Source: Pandoraea anapnoica
GTDB taxonomy: Bacteria; Pseudomonadota; Gammaproteobacteria; Burkholderiales; Burkholderiaceae
NCBI RefSeq assembly: GCF_902459765.1
Contig: NZ_CABPSP010000006.1
Coordinates: forward strand, 62,001 to 126,000
DNA length: 64,000 nucleotides
Direction of reading: 5' to 3'
A program made the translations under genes and the position numbers. The notes under the pieces are model-generated. The model worked only from the letters and a program-made list of their open reading frames with translations, made no database searches and was not told where the DNA came from. Below, in pieces: positions 29,385 through 37,897 of this stretch; the first letter of the stretch is position 1, and each line of letters opens with the position of its first letter.

Positions 29385-30682
29385 TTTTTCGCGACCTGCT
29401 TTATCTGGCCTGCTTGAGTGGCGCCGTCGCGGATGGTGCCGTGCGAGCGTAACGTGTCGATCACATCGTCGGAAATACCGAGCACCGTCGAGAGAATCTC
29501 GTGTGTGTGCTGGCCGAGCATCGGGGGAGCGCTTGCGGCACGCATCGCTTCGTCGTCGAACCGGACGGGCGTTGCGATGTTCTTCACCTCGCCCGCGACG
29601 GGATGTTGCATCGAAACGATCATGCCGCGCTGCGTCAACTGGGGGGCTTCGCACACCTCGCCGACAGTGCGAATCAGCCCACAGGGCACACCGGCCGCGC
29701 CGAGCTTTTCCACCCAGTGGCTGCGGGTGTTGCCGCGCAAAATGTCGCTCACAAGCGGCCTGAGCGCCTGCCGGTGCTCAACGCGTTGCGGTGCCGTGAC
29801 GAAACGTGCGTCATCGTACAAAGCCCGTGCCCCGGTGATGTCGCAGAACAGCCGCCAGAATTTGTCGTTCGCGACGCCGAGATTGATCCACCCATCCGAT
29901 GTCTCGAATGTCTCGTATGGGCTGATGGTGGGGTGTTCGTTGCCGCGCCGGGTCGGCGATTGCCCCGTCGTAAAGTAGATGCCGGCGTTGAATGTCAGCA
30001 GCGAGGCGAGGGCGTCGAGCATGGAGATCTCCACACAACGCGCCACACCCGTGTGCGCGCGCTCATAGAGGGCCGAGAGAATGCCCTGGACGGCAAACAG
30101 GCCCGCGACCATGTCGGCGATGGACGTGCCGACTTTGGTCGGCTGGCCACCCGCTTCGCCTGTAATGTCCATGACACCGGATTCGCCCTGAACGATCAGG
30201 TCGTAGCCGGGACGCTGCGCGTCGGGCCCCTGCGATCCGAAACCGGAAATCGAGCAGCAGATGAGGTGTGGATTGTGCTGACGCAACGTCGCGAGGTCGA
30301 GCTCGAGCCGCTGCATCGTGCCGGGGCGAAAGTTCTCGATCACGACGTCGGCTGTCTCCACGAGTTCGAGCAGCAGTTTGCGGCCTGCCTCATGCTTCAG
30401 ATCGATGGCGCAGCTGCGCTTGTTGCGATTGACCGACAGGAAATACGCGCTTTCCCCTTCAACGAACGGCGGCCCGAAGGCGCGGCTGTCGTCGCCCTTG
30501 GCGGGGGCTTCGATTTTGATGACGTCCGCCCCCAGATCGCCCAGATGCATGGTGGCGAACGGGCCGGACACGACGCGGGTCAGGTCGATGATCCGAATAC
30601 CCTCCAGCGGGCGGGCCGGGGCGTGCCGTGCACTGCCGGCAGTTGCGGAAGCAGTGGCGTCGGCAGACAGACGCTGGTCCAT
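29381..30682 (-). CDS. CaiB/BaiF family (class III) CoA-transferase
   Basis: 433 residues. N-terminal PLEGIRIIDLTRVVSGPFAT, SVNRNKRSCAIDLKHEAGRK, VIENFRPGTMQRL, and GFGSQGPDAQRPGYDLIVQG, whose Asp161 occupies the family's catalytic-aspartate region. Transfers CoA from a donor such as succinyl-CoA to a carboxylic acid. First gene of the transferase-thioesterase-lyase operon. A divergent LysR gene lies across a gap holding an 18-bp imperfect palindrome. The substrate is unknown; the lyase partner suggests a C5-C6 hydroxy- or methyl-dicarboxylate. Confidence 0.88.
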   Translation of the reverse strand: MDQRLSADATASATAGSARHAPARPLEGIRIIDLTRVVSGPFATMHLGDLGADVIKIEAPAKGDDSRAFGPPFVEGESAYFLSVNRNKRSCAIDLKHEAGRKLLLELVETADVVIENFRPGTMQRLELDLATLRQHNPHLICCSISGFGSQGPDAQRPGYDLIVQGESGVMDITGEAGGQPTKVGTSIADMVAGLFAVQGILSALYERAHTGVARCVEISMLDALASLLTFNAGIYFTTGQSPTRRGNEHPTISPYETFETSDGWINLGVANDKFWRLFCDITGARALYDDARFVTAPQRVEHRQALRPLVSDILRGNTRSHWVEKLGAAGVPCGLIRTVGEVCEAPQLTQRGMIVSMQHPVAGEVKNIATPVRFDDEAMRAASAPPMLGQHTHEILSTVLGISDDVIDTLRSHGTIRDGATQAGQIKQVAKK

Positions 30683-30750
30683 TATGAGTCTCCTATTTCA
30701 CGGATCTCCAGCCAGCTTAGCGGCGTGCCGCATATCAATGAAATGGATTT

Positions 30751-30768
30751 TGAGTATTCGAATATTCA
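30751..30768. promoter_or_regulatory. Imperfect palindrome in the LysR/CoA-transferase gap
   Basis: TGAGTATTC followed directly by GAATATTCA: eight of nine positions symmetric, with the core TATTCGAATA perfect. Position in a 130-bp divergent gap next to a LysR gene suggests its binding site. Confidence 0.5.
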
Positions 30769-30812
30769 TGTAGGATATGGCGCAAGACGCAACACACCCG
30801 AGACTGCCCGGT

Positions 30813-31715
30813 ATGAATCTACGCTCCGTCGACCTGAATCTGCTGGTCATCTTCGATGCGCTGATGCGCGAGCGGCACGTCACTCGCGCCGCGCTGCGTA
30901 TCCCGATGAGTCAACCAGCCATGAGCAACGCGCTGGCGAGGCTTCGCCACGTTTTCAAGGACGATCTTTTCATTCGTTCCGGCGGCACGATGGAGCCGAC
31001 ACCCCGCGCCATCGAACTCGGGGAGTCGGTCAGACAGATCCTTCGACAGACGGAACGCCTGATGTCGAGCGACGTGAACTTCGACCCCGCCACGGCGCAG
31101 CGCGAATACACGGCGCGCATGTCGGATCTGGTGGGGAGTCTGGTGCTCCCGCAGATTCTCGCGGCCATCGCCGAATCGGCCCCGGGTGTCACGCTCGACA
31201 TTCTGCACATGTCGCCCGAGCGCACCATCAAGGCGCTTGAGAGCGATGAACTGGACTTTGGCCTGAGCATGCAGCTCCAGCACGCGTCCAACATTCGCAG
31301 TCAGCCACTTTTCATGGACCAGATGGTGTGTGTCATGCGTGCCGACCATCCGCTCGCGGCCGGCAAGCTGACGATGAAACGCTTTCTCGAAGCCGATCAC
31401 CTGCGCGTCGCCATGAGTCCCACGGATATTCGTTTCGTCGATAACGTGCTAGCCGATCAGGGGCTGGGCAGAAAGGTTGTGGCGAAGGTTCCGCATTGGC
31501 TGTTGATTCCACCGATTCTGCAGGAGAGCCATCTGATCGCCGTCATCTCCGGAAAGCTGGCTGCCCGGCTGGCTTCGGAAGTCATTGCCGTGCGGCCACT
31601 GCCGTTCCCTTCCGAGCCGTTTTCGTGGGATATCTACTGGCATCGCCGCAACGACAACAGCGCCTCGCACAAGTGGATGCGGGATCTGATCGTGAACGCC
31701 TGTGCTTCGATATAG
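30813..31715 (+). CDS. LysR family regulator (NodD/NahR-like)
   Basis: 300 residues from ATG 30813 (MNLRSVDLNLLVIFDALM); an ATG at 30777 in the same frame would add 12 residues and neither has a strong ribosome site. N-terminal helix-turn-helix: RHVTRAALRIPMSQPAMSNA, ALARLRHVFKDDLFIRSGG. C-terminal PBP2_NodD/Nah-like effector domain from about 90. Divergent from the CoA-transferase operon, whose activator it probably is. The porin gene on the opposite strand ends 54 bp downstream. Confidence 0.87.
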   Translation: MNLRSVDLNLLVIFDALMRERHVTRAALRIPMSQPAMSNALARLRHVFKDDLFIRSGGTMEPTPRAIELGESVRQILRQTERLMSSDVNFDPATAQREYTARMSDLVGSLVLPQILAAIAESAPGVTLDILHMSPERTIKALESDELDFGLSMQLQHASNIRSQPLFMDQMVCVMRADHPLAAGKLTMKRFLEADHLRVAMSPTDIRFVDNVLADQGLGRKVVAKVPHWLLIPPILQESHLIAVISGKLAARLASEVIAVRPLPFPSEPFSWDIYWHRRNDNSASHKWMRDLIVNACASI

Positions 31716-31769
31716 GCATGCGGCCGATGCGCGCCCTCACGCGTACCGGCCGGACATTACGCCAGCGCC

Positions 31770-32915
31770 TCAGAACTTATGCACCATGCCCACCCGTAGC
31801 GCGGCCTGATTGCGTGACGATGAGGCACTGGCGATAGCCCCCTCGAAGATGTCTGCGTGCGCGGCGCTGGCGTTCGCTCTTTGGAACGACGACATGGCGT
31901 AAAGCTCAGTTCGCTTGGACATCTTCTTGTCGATCACAAGCCCGACCAACTGATAGCCTGGCGACGCGCCCGAATAGCCGATACTGCCGACGGTGTAGGT
32001 GTACTCCCCACCTACGGTCCAGGACGGTGCGAACTCATAGTTCAACCACACCTCGTAGTTCGTGAACGTCACCGTCGAAGCCGTGCCGTTGGCCTGACCG
32101 AACAACGTGCGTGTGTAGTTAGCCCCCAGCGTCACGGCATCGATACCCCACGTGGCCCCCAGCCCCCACTCCTGAAGTGACGCGGGGTTGCCGACATAGC
32201 TGAACGGTCCCGCCGCACCGATGGCTGCGCCGCTCGTATTGGCGAGGAAGTTGCCGTCGGGGAACAGCGTCGCGGGATGTTTCGCCTGCAAATAGCCGCC
32301 CGCGAACAGCAGCGCGCCGAGACGGTAACGCACGCCCGCGCTCCATGTGCCTATCGTCGAGGTGCCCGGAGCGTTCGAATTCGATAGCCCCAGCATGGCC
32401 GCGAAGGAGAGACCGCCGTAGTCGACGCTGGTGAACTTGATTGCATTGTTCACGCGGTACGAATCGCTTGTGTTGTCGATGTCGCTGGCATGCGCGAACA
32501 TCGGCCCCCAGTTGCCGTTAAACGTCACAGGCTGCACGAAGTCCACGATCTCGTCGTATTGCCGGCCGATAGCGAGCGAGCCGAGCGACCGATCGCGCAA
32601 TTCAATGTAGGCCTGTCGCCCGAACTGGCGCCCGCCCTGAAAGAGCTGACCATTCGCCGAATTGAACCCGTTCTCCAGCTTGAACGACACGGAACGGCCG
32701 CCACCGAGGTCCTCGCTGCCCATGAGTCCCCAGCGACTGCCGTAGATTCCCGAGAGCGTGCCGTCGACAACCGACCACTGCGATTTCCCGCCGCTATTGC
32801 TGACATAGTCGATGCCTGTGTCGATCACGCCGTACAGCGTCACGCTGGACTGCCCGTACGCAAGACCTGCGGACAACGCCCACAAGCCCAATATCCACTT
32901 CACCTGCTGTTTCAT
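31770..32915 (-). CDS. Gram-negative porin (OmpC-like, 16-strand)
   Basis: 381-residue outer-membrane trimeric general porin typical of Burkholderiales. Signal peptide about 1-21 (ALSAGLAYGQ), then SSVTLYGVIDTGIDYVSNSG; GSRWGLMGSEDLGGGRSVSF and FGRQAYIELRDRSLGSLAIG are the standard early strands with the eyelet region; the protein ends VGMVHKF with the terminal Phe needed for BAM recognition. Monocistronic; possibly serves uptake of the acids handled by the neighbouring operons. Confidence 0.92.
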   Translation of the reverse strand: MKQQVKWILGLWALSAGLAYGQSSVTLYGVIDTGIDYVSNSGGKSQWSVVDGTLSGIYGSRWGLMGSEDLGGGRSVSFKLENGFNSANGQLFQGGRQFGRQAYIELRDRSLGSLAIGRQYDEIVDFVQPVTFNGNWGPMFAHASDIDNTSDSYRVNNAIKFTSVDYGGLSFAAMLGLSNSNAPGTSTIGTWSAGVRYRLGALLFAGGYLQAKHPATLFPDGNFLANTSGAAIGAAGPFSYVGNPASLQEWGLGATWGIDAVTLGANYTRTLFGQANGTASTVTFTNYEVWLNYEFAPSWTVGGEYTYTVGSIGYSGASPGYQLVGLVIDKKMSKRTELYAMSSFQRANASAAHADIFEGAIASASSSRNQAALRVGMVHKF

Positions 32916-32948
32916 TGCGCTTCCCCTTTCCTGTCATGTGCCACGTCT

Positions 32949-32988
32949 ACAAAAAATCGCCTATAAAATTCGGATTACTAATTTTTGT
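32949..32988. repeat. AT-rich inverted repeat upstream of the porin gene
   Basis: ACAAAAA (32949-32955) and TTTTTGT (32982-32988), 26 nt apart, inside the 132-bp gap before the porin start. The A/T content suggests it contains the porin promoter. Confidence 0.35.
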
Positions 32989-33047
32989 GGAATGATGAAA
33001 CCCTGTGCCGATCATCCGCATTCTTCTGAGTGCGCCCGATATTGGCG

Positions 33048-34520
33048 CTACCGGGCCGTGAGTCCAGGTTCTGCTAGGTGCCAGTCGGTTACTCGCTGGT
33101 AAGCACTGCCGAAGCGCAACAACGAGAATTCAGACCAGGGACGGCCAATCAATTGCAATCCCACGGGCATGTCTGCGTCGTCGAAACCGATGGGCAGCGA
33201 CAAGGCGGGTACGCCGAGATAGTTGAAACAGCGGTTAGCGCGAAGCAGGGCCGTCGTTAGTGCGACTGCGGCCTTCGGCTGGTTGAAGAGGGTGGCAATC
33301 GGCTGTGCTCTGACCGTCACTGCGGGACAGACCAGCAGGTCGTATTCCGTGAAGACGTGCGCAACGAAGCGCTCCAGCGCGGGTACACGTGCCGATACCG
33401 CGCGTGCATAGGCCGCTGGTTCCATCTGCCCCGCGGAGGTCAGCCGCAACCGGGTTGCCTCGGACAGCTGCTGCGGCGAGTGTTGCAAGCGCTCGCGATG
33501 CAGCGCGTGGGCTTCGAACGAGGTAAGCGCGGTTGCATGGGTATCGTAGTGCTCGAGTTCTTGCAGTGGGAGCGGGTGCAGCGTTGCCCCCAACGTCTCG
33601 AAAACTTGCAACGCTGCTGCGGTCCGCTCCGACAAACCGGCGTCGTGAAGTTCGAGGAACGGATGTTGTGCGACCGCGATCCGCACGCCATGCAGCGACC
33701 GTGCGCTGTCGAGTGGAGACCGCCCGGGGGCGTTCTCCGGTGCTGCACGCGCTTCGTCGAGCGCCGCGATGAAGTTACGAGTCGCTGCATTGTGCTGCGC
33801 GCTGTCGGCCCCATCAATGGCCAAAGGCCGCTGAATGACCGGAAGCACACGTGCGCAGTCCTCGGCGAGGCGTGTCATGAGGCCCACGGTGTCTTGCGAG
33901 CGGGAGAGCGGCACCATGCCGCGCGCGTCGATGCTGGCGAACGTCGGCTTGAGTCCGACCACGCCGCACAACGCCGCAGGAATGCGAACCGAACCGCCGG
34001 TGTCGGCACCGAGCGCAAACATCACCGCACGGCCGGCGACCGCTGCCGCTGCGCCGCTGGAAGATCCCCCGGCGATCATCGCGGTGTTCCACGGATTTCT
34101 CACCGGACCGCCGGCGGCGTGCAGACCGGTGGCGCCGTAGCTCAGCTCGTCGGTGGCCAGTGCGCCGAACCCTAGCGCGCCCGCCTCGTGCAACGTGGTG
34201 AGCACCGGCGCAGGCTCGGCATCCGCACATAAGTCGTCGAACTTCGATCCGGCGCGCGGCGGGTGCGCGCCGTCGGCGAACACGTCCTTATGGCCGAACG
34301 GTACGCCAGCGAGCGGGTGCGAGACGTCGACGGCCGGTGCGATGGCAGGCACGCCGATATCCGGTGAGACCCAGCATTGCGTGGCGGCACCCACGCGCCG
34401 CGCACGCGTGCTGAACCGCTCGACGATGTCGGCGCTCGTCAGCCGGCCGGTCAGCAGGGCCTGACGCAGCCCTGCGATCGACGAGGGCTGCGATGCACCG
34501 TCGGCAATGACGTCAGACAT
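33048..34520 (-). CDS. Amidase (amidase signature family)
   Basis: 490-residue Ser-cisSer-Lys amidohydrolase. Lys78 (FGHKDVF), the Gly/Ser-rich GGSSSGAAAAVAG (151-163) supplying the cis-Ser, and nucleophile Ser177 in GADTGGSVRIPAA. Releases ammonia from a carboxamide. Last gene of a nine-gene leftward operon; its start overlaps the end of the RraA-family gene by 8 bp, indicating coupling. Beside a PuuE-like deacetylase it may act as a half-amidase on the product of ring opening, by analogy with cyclic-imide metabolism. This is an inference. Confidence 0.87.
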   Translation of the reverse strand: MSDVIADGASQPSSIAGLRQALLTGRLTSADIVERFSTRARRVGAATQCWVSPDIGVPAIAPAVDVSHPLAGVPFGHKDVFADGAHPPRAGSKFDDLCADAEPAPVLTTLHEAGALGFGALATDELSYGATGLHAAGGPVRNPWNTAMIAGGSSSGAAAAVAGRAVMFALGADTGGSVRIPAALCGVVGLKPTFASIDARGMVPLSRSQDTVGLMTRLAEDCARVLPVIQRPLAIDGADSAQHNAATRNFIAALDEARAAPENAPGRSPLDSARSLHGVRIAVAQHPFLELHDAGLSERTAAALQVFETLGATLHPLPLQELEHYDTHATALTSFEAHALHRERLQHSPQQLSEATRLRLTSAGQMEPAAYARAVSARVPALERFVAHVFTEYDLLVCPAVTVRAQPIATLFNQPKAAVALTTALLRANRCFNYLGVPALSLPIGFDDADMPVGLQLIGRPWSEFSLLRFGSAYQRVTDWHLAEPGLTAR

Positions 34521-35208
34521 GGCCGTACTTCGCCAGGGCTTCGGACAGACTGAGGCCTTGCTGGAGTTCGGCGCGAATGCTGCGCTCCTTCTCCGTAAGC
34601 CGTTCGGCTTCGATCAGCACCTCGTCGACCAGCGCAGCCGGAATGACGATGACACCGTCTTCGTCGCCCAGAATGAAGTCGCCGGGCCGGACCTCGACCC
34701 ATCGCGAGACCGCACCGCGCAGGCTCACGGGCGTCTGCCAGCTGTCGACCTTCCAGCGCCCGATGGACTGCACCGGCGTGCGATAGCGGGCGAACAGCGG
34801 GTAGTCCTGCATGCCGATCCAGCGCACGTCGCGAATCCCGCCGTCGATCAGCGCACCGACGCTGCCGCGCTCTTTCATCCCGATGGCGATCAGTTCGCCG
34901 AAGTAGCAGATGCCTTCGCCGTCACCGCTCCACACGGTGACTTCCCCTGGAGACACCCCCGCGCAAGCCTGCATTTTGTCGGCGTCGCCGCCTTGCGGGT
35001 ACGGCATCATGTGACCGTGAATCGTGTAAGCCCAGCCAGCCAGCTTCGCGACGTCTGCCGGATACGGCGCAAACGCGGCCGCCAGTCCCTGATTCATATA
35101 GCCCATCGTGTCAAGCACGTCGGCCACATTCGACGTGTCGACTTGCAGGAAGCGTTGACGGATTTCCTCTTTTTGCTCAGTAGTACGAATTTTTTGATTT
35201 TCGCTCAT
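34513..35208 (-). CDS. RraA family protein (HMG/CHA aldolase or oxaloacetate decarboxylase type)
   Basis: 231 residues from ATG 35208, preceded by GGAGAG; an ATG at 35220 lies before that site. RraA fold with the active-site segment SVGALIDGGIRDVRWIG (GGxRD) and GDFILGDEDGVIVIP. Family members cleave 4-hydroxy-4-methyl-2-oxoglutarate or 4-carboxy-4-hydroxy-2-oxoadipate and decarboxylate oxaloacetate; others (E. coli RraA) only regulate RNase E. In an operon with an aspartate dehydrogenase the oxaloacetate decarboxylase activity is attractive. Ends overlapping the amidase start. Confidence 0.83.
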   Translation of the reverse strand: MSENQKIRTTEQKEEIRQRFLQVDTSNVADVLDTMGYMNQGLAAAFAPYPADVAKLAGWAYTIHGHMMPYPQGGDADKMQACAGVSPGEVTVWSGDGEGICYFGELIAIGMKERGSVGALIDGGIRDVRWIGMQDYPLFARYRTPVQSIGRWKVDSWQTPVSLRGAVSRWVEVRPGDFILGDEDGVIVIPAALVDEVLIEAERLTEKERSIRAELQQGLSLSEALAKYGHV

Positions 35209-35233
35209 GGTACTCTCCATTGCCTGAAATTGC

Positions 35234-36019
35234 TCAGATACTCGGAATCATTCCGCCGTCGACGCGAATGACGGAGCCGTTGATGAATGAGGCTCGCGCG
35301 CTCGCGAGGAACGCTACCGTGTCGCCATATTCCTCGGGCATGCCGTAGCGGCCGACCGGAATGGTGGCGATGCTCTGTGCCACGACCGTGTCGAGCGGCC
35401 GCGACTCGCGACTCGCGCGGGCTTCGTCTAGCGCCCGAATGCGGTCGGTCCCGATGCGGCCCGGTAGCACGACGTTCACGCACACGCCATCGGCCGCCAC
35501 TTCGTTGGCCAGCGTCTTCGACCAGCCCAGCAATGCGGTGCGCAACGCATTCGACACGCCGAGATTGGCGATCGGTGCGATCACGCCGGACGACGTGCTG
35601 GTCACGATTCGTCCCCAGCCCTTCGACCGCATGGCTGGCAGCACGAGGTCGGTGAGGTGCATCACTGAGAGCACCATCGCGTCGAACTGCGTACGCCAGG
35701 TCTGCGCCGGCACGCCCGAGGCTCCCGACGGCGCAGGGCCACCGGTGTTGTTGACGAGAATGTCCGGTGCGCCCAGATCGCGTGTCACCGACGCGACGAG
35801 TTCGTCCAGCGTTTCCAGTCGGCCGAGGTCGGCGACGTAACCGCTCGCCACGCCGCCAGCATCGCGAATCTGCGCGACGGTGCGCGCCAGCGCTTCCTCG
35901 CTGCGATCGGACACCGCGACCTTGACGCCTTCACGTGCGAGCGCCAGCGCAATCGCGCCGCCAAGCCCGCCGCCGGCGGACATGACCAGTGCGGTCTTAC
36001 CTGTTATGCCCAAATCCAT
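35234..36019 (-). CDS. SDR family oxidoreductase with atypical active site
   Basis: 261 residues; ATG 36019 is five bases from AAGGAG (the adjacent ATG at 36022 is too close). Rossmann motif VMSAGGGLGGAIALALA, then DILVNNTGGPAPSG. At the catalytic site, where classical SDRs have Ser...Tyr-xxx-Lys, it reads STSSGVIAPIANLGVSNALR: the serine is there but Tyr and Lys are replaced (LGVSNALR). Several FabG-like SDRs share this SN-R variant. The protein may bind NAD(P) with altered chemistry. Fourth gene from the 3' end of the operon counting the amidase... it sits between AspDH and RraA. Confidence 0.84.
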   Translation of the reverse strand: MDLGITGKTALVMSAGGGLGGAIALALAREGVKVAVSDRSEEALARTVAQIRDAGGVASGYVADLGRLETLDELVASVTRDLGAPDILVNNTGGPAPSGASGVPAQTWRTQFDAMVLSVMHLTDLVLPAMRSKGWGRIVTSTSSGVIAPIANLGVSNALRTALLGWSKTLANEVAADGVCVNVVLPGRIGTDRIRALDEARASRESRPLDTVVAQSIATIPVGRYGMPEEYGDTVAFLASARASFINGSVIRVDGGMIPSI

Positions 36020-36062
36020 CATTGCTCCTTGTCTGAGATATGCCCTGCCGTCGTGATCGGGC

Positions 36063-36878
36063 TCACGTGCCGACCCGCAGGGGACTGCGCACTTTGCGCA
36101 GCGCGGCCAGCACGCTTTGCGCCGTGATGCGTCCGGTCTTGGGGTTTTCGGTTGGAATGTTCTGAATGCTCATGGAGAAGGACGCGGCGTCCGAGTCGAC
36201 CTCGATGGTGTGCGTGTTGCGCGTAAGCGCCGGGTCGGCCCAGATTTCGAGTTGTGTGTCGTCCGGCCCGACGCCCGCCAGCGCCAATGCGACGACCACG
36301 TTCAGGTTCGCCGGGAAACCTCTGGCCGCATCGCGCGCGGTGCCCGAGAAAATACGGATCGGTGCTGTGACGTCCTCGATACGAATATTGTTATCGACGA
36401 GGTAGGGCGCACCGACCAGCCCTCGCACGGGCTTGCGGGTAATCATGCGCACCGAGTGGATCGTGCCTTCGGCGGCGGCCGTTACCGCGTCGAGGCCGAG
36501 GAGTGCGCCTGTCGGCACGATGATCTGTCCGCCGTGCTCGCGGGCAAGCGTGACAAGATCCATGCGATCGAGCAACGCGCCGCAGCTCAGTACGATGAGT
36601 GTCTTGCCTGCGCGCAGTACCGGCTCGGCGATTTCACCCACCAGATGCGCTGGCGCGCACTCGATCACGATGTCCGAATGCTCGGCCAGTTCGCTGAGCG
36701 ACACCAGGGGTACCGGGTGTTTCAGGGCGCCGAGCGTGTCGGCGGATTTCGCAGGATCTCGCACGGAGATCGCCGCCAGACGCAGGCCGAAAATGCCGTC
36801 GTCGAGCCGCTTTGCCAGTGTTTTGCCGACAGCGCCGAGCCCGGCGATGCCGACGCGCAGTTCCTTGTTGATAGGCAT
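36063..36878 (-). CDS. Aspartate dehydrogenase (NadX-like)
   Basis: 271 residues from ATG 36878, with AGGAG five bases upstream. Oxidative deamination of L-aspartate to oxaloacetate/iminoaspartate with NAD(P). Rossmann motif GIAGLGAVGKTLAKRL; SCGALLDRMDL, the SxGA-type signature of the family; and PANLNVVVALALAGVGPDDTQ with NIPTENPKTGRITAQSVLAA near the C-terminus. Some family members feed NAD synthesis, but here no nadA/nadC is near and the gene is in a transporter-linked catabolic operon, favouring a degradative role. Confidence 0.85.
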   Translation of the reverse strand: MPINKELRVGIAGLGAVGKTLAKRLDDGIFGLRLAAISVRDPAKSADTLGALKHPVPLVSLSELAEHSDIVIECAPAHLVGEIAEPVLRAGKTLIVLSCGALLDRMDLVTLAREHGGQIIVPTGALLGLDAVTAAAEGTIHSVRMITRKPVRGLVGAPYLVDNNIRIEDVTAPIRIFSGTARDAARGFPANLNVVVALALAGVGPDDTQLEIWADPALTRNTHTIEVDSDAASFSMSIQNIPTENPKTGRITAQSVLAALRKVRSPLRVGT

Positions 36879-36931
36879 ATGTGCTCCTCTCATGTTGGTT
36901 TTGATGTAGCGGATGTCCCGACACCGCAGGG

Positions 36932-37807
36932 TTACGGCAGATCGAGATCGATGAAATGTTCGGCAATGGCCCCCGTTGTTGTGAACCAGATCCGTTCGCG
37001 ATGTCGAGCGATGTGTTCGAGCGCACGACGGAAGTGCCGCAGGCGGAACGGCTGGCCGATCAGGAACGCGTGGATCGAGATCCCGAACACGAGCGACTGC
37101 TGCGTGCTTTGCGCCAGCATCTCGTCGAAGTTGTCGATGATCATGTCGGCGAAGTCGGCCGCGCTGCCGTGGTGCAGGGCAATGGCGGGAATGTCGTTGA
37201 CTTCGTGCGGGTAGGGCACGCTCAGAATGCGCCCCTCACGGGTTTTGATCCACACGGGCTGATCGTCGAGCGGCCAGTCGAGCAGATAGCGATAACCGGC
37301 TTCTTGCAGCAAATCGGGCGTCAGTTGGCTCGGGTTGACCCCCGGGCTCAGCCAGCCCGTCGGTGCCCGCCCTTCATGGAGGGTGATCGCCTCGGTGACA
37401 TCGCAGATCAGTTGTCGCTCACCCGCTTCGTCGAAGTCGTTCTGATGCTCGGAGTTCGTGCGGCCATGGCCGAGGATCTCGTCGCCGCGTGCGCGCAGCG
37501 CCGCAACGACTTCAGGGCAATGCTCGTAGCACTCGGAATTGAGCAGCACGGACAAGGGCAGGCCAAGCGCATCGGCCAGCTCGATAATGCGCCAGACGCC
37601 CACCCGATTGCCGTACTCGCGCCAGCCCCAGTTATAGGTGTTCGGGTGGGGCAGACCCGGTGAATACGAGATGCCCAGACCGGTGTTGTAGGCGAAGTGC
37701 TCCAGGTTCAGGCACAGATGCACTGCCAGCCTGCGACCGTCCGGCCACGAGAAATCCGGACGCGAGACGATGCCGGAGTAGGGAAAGCGGTCGTGCGAAG
37801 GAAGCAT
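36932..37807 (-). CDS. Polysaccharide deacetylase family hydrolase (PuuE/allantoinase-like)
   Basis: 291-residue NodB-like (CE4) fold. Text characteristic of the PuuE-type subgroup rather than chitin deacetylases: NLEHFAYNTGLG, YNWGWREYGNRVGVWRIIEL, LNSECYEHCPEVVAALRARG, ILGHGRTNSEHQ, PTGWLSPGVNPSQLTPDLL. No signal peptide, so cytoplasmic. Relatives open cyclic amides or imides (allantoinase PuuE, cyclic imide hydrolase). With the amidase at the operon end it could perform ring opening followed by amide hydrolysis. Start at 37807; 54 bp separates it from the AspDH gene. Confidence 0.82.
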   Translation of the reverse strand: MLPSHDRFPYSGIVSRPDFSWPDGRRLAVHLCLNLEHFAYNTGLGISYSPGLPHPNTYNWGWREYGNRVGVWRIIELADALGLPLSVLLNSECYEHCPEVVAALRARGDEILGHGRTNSEHQNDFDEAGERQLICDVTEAITLHEGRAPTGWLSPGVNPSQLTPDLLQEAGYRYLLDWPLDDQPVWIKTREGRILSVPYPHEVNDIPAIALHHGSAADFADMIIDNFDEMLAQSTQQSLVFGISIHAFLIGQPFRLRHFRRALEHIARHRERIWFTTTGAIAEHFIDLDLP

Positions 37808-37897
37808 CGGAAGCCTCGGCGTGTTGATGTAATAAGGAGTGGGTGCGCGCTGGCGTACCCGCGTGTTGCGTTAGGTGCAATAGGCGCGTTACGTACG

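Noticed and set aside
29501-31240. 579-codon rightward open frame opposite the CoA-transferase
   Set aside because: Antisense shadow of a recognised class III CoA-transferase; composition is Arg/Gly/His-rich and no domain is visible.
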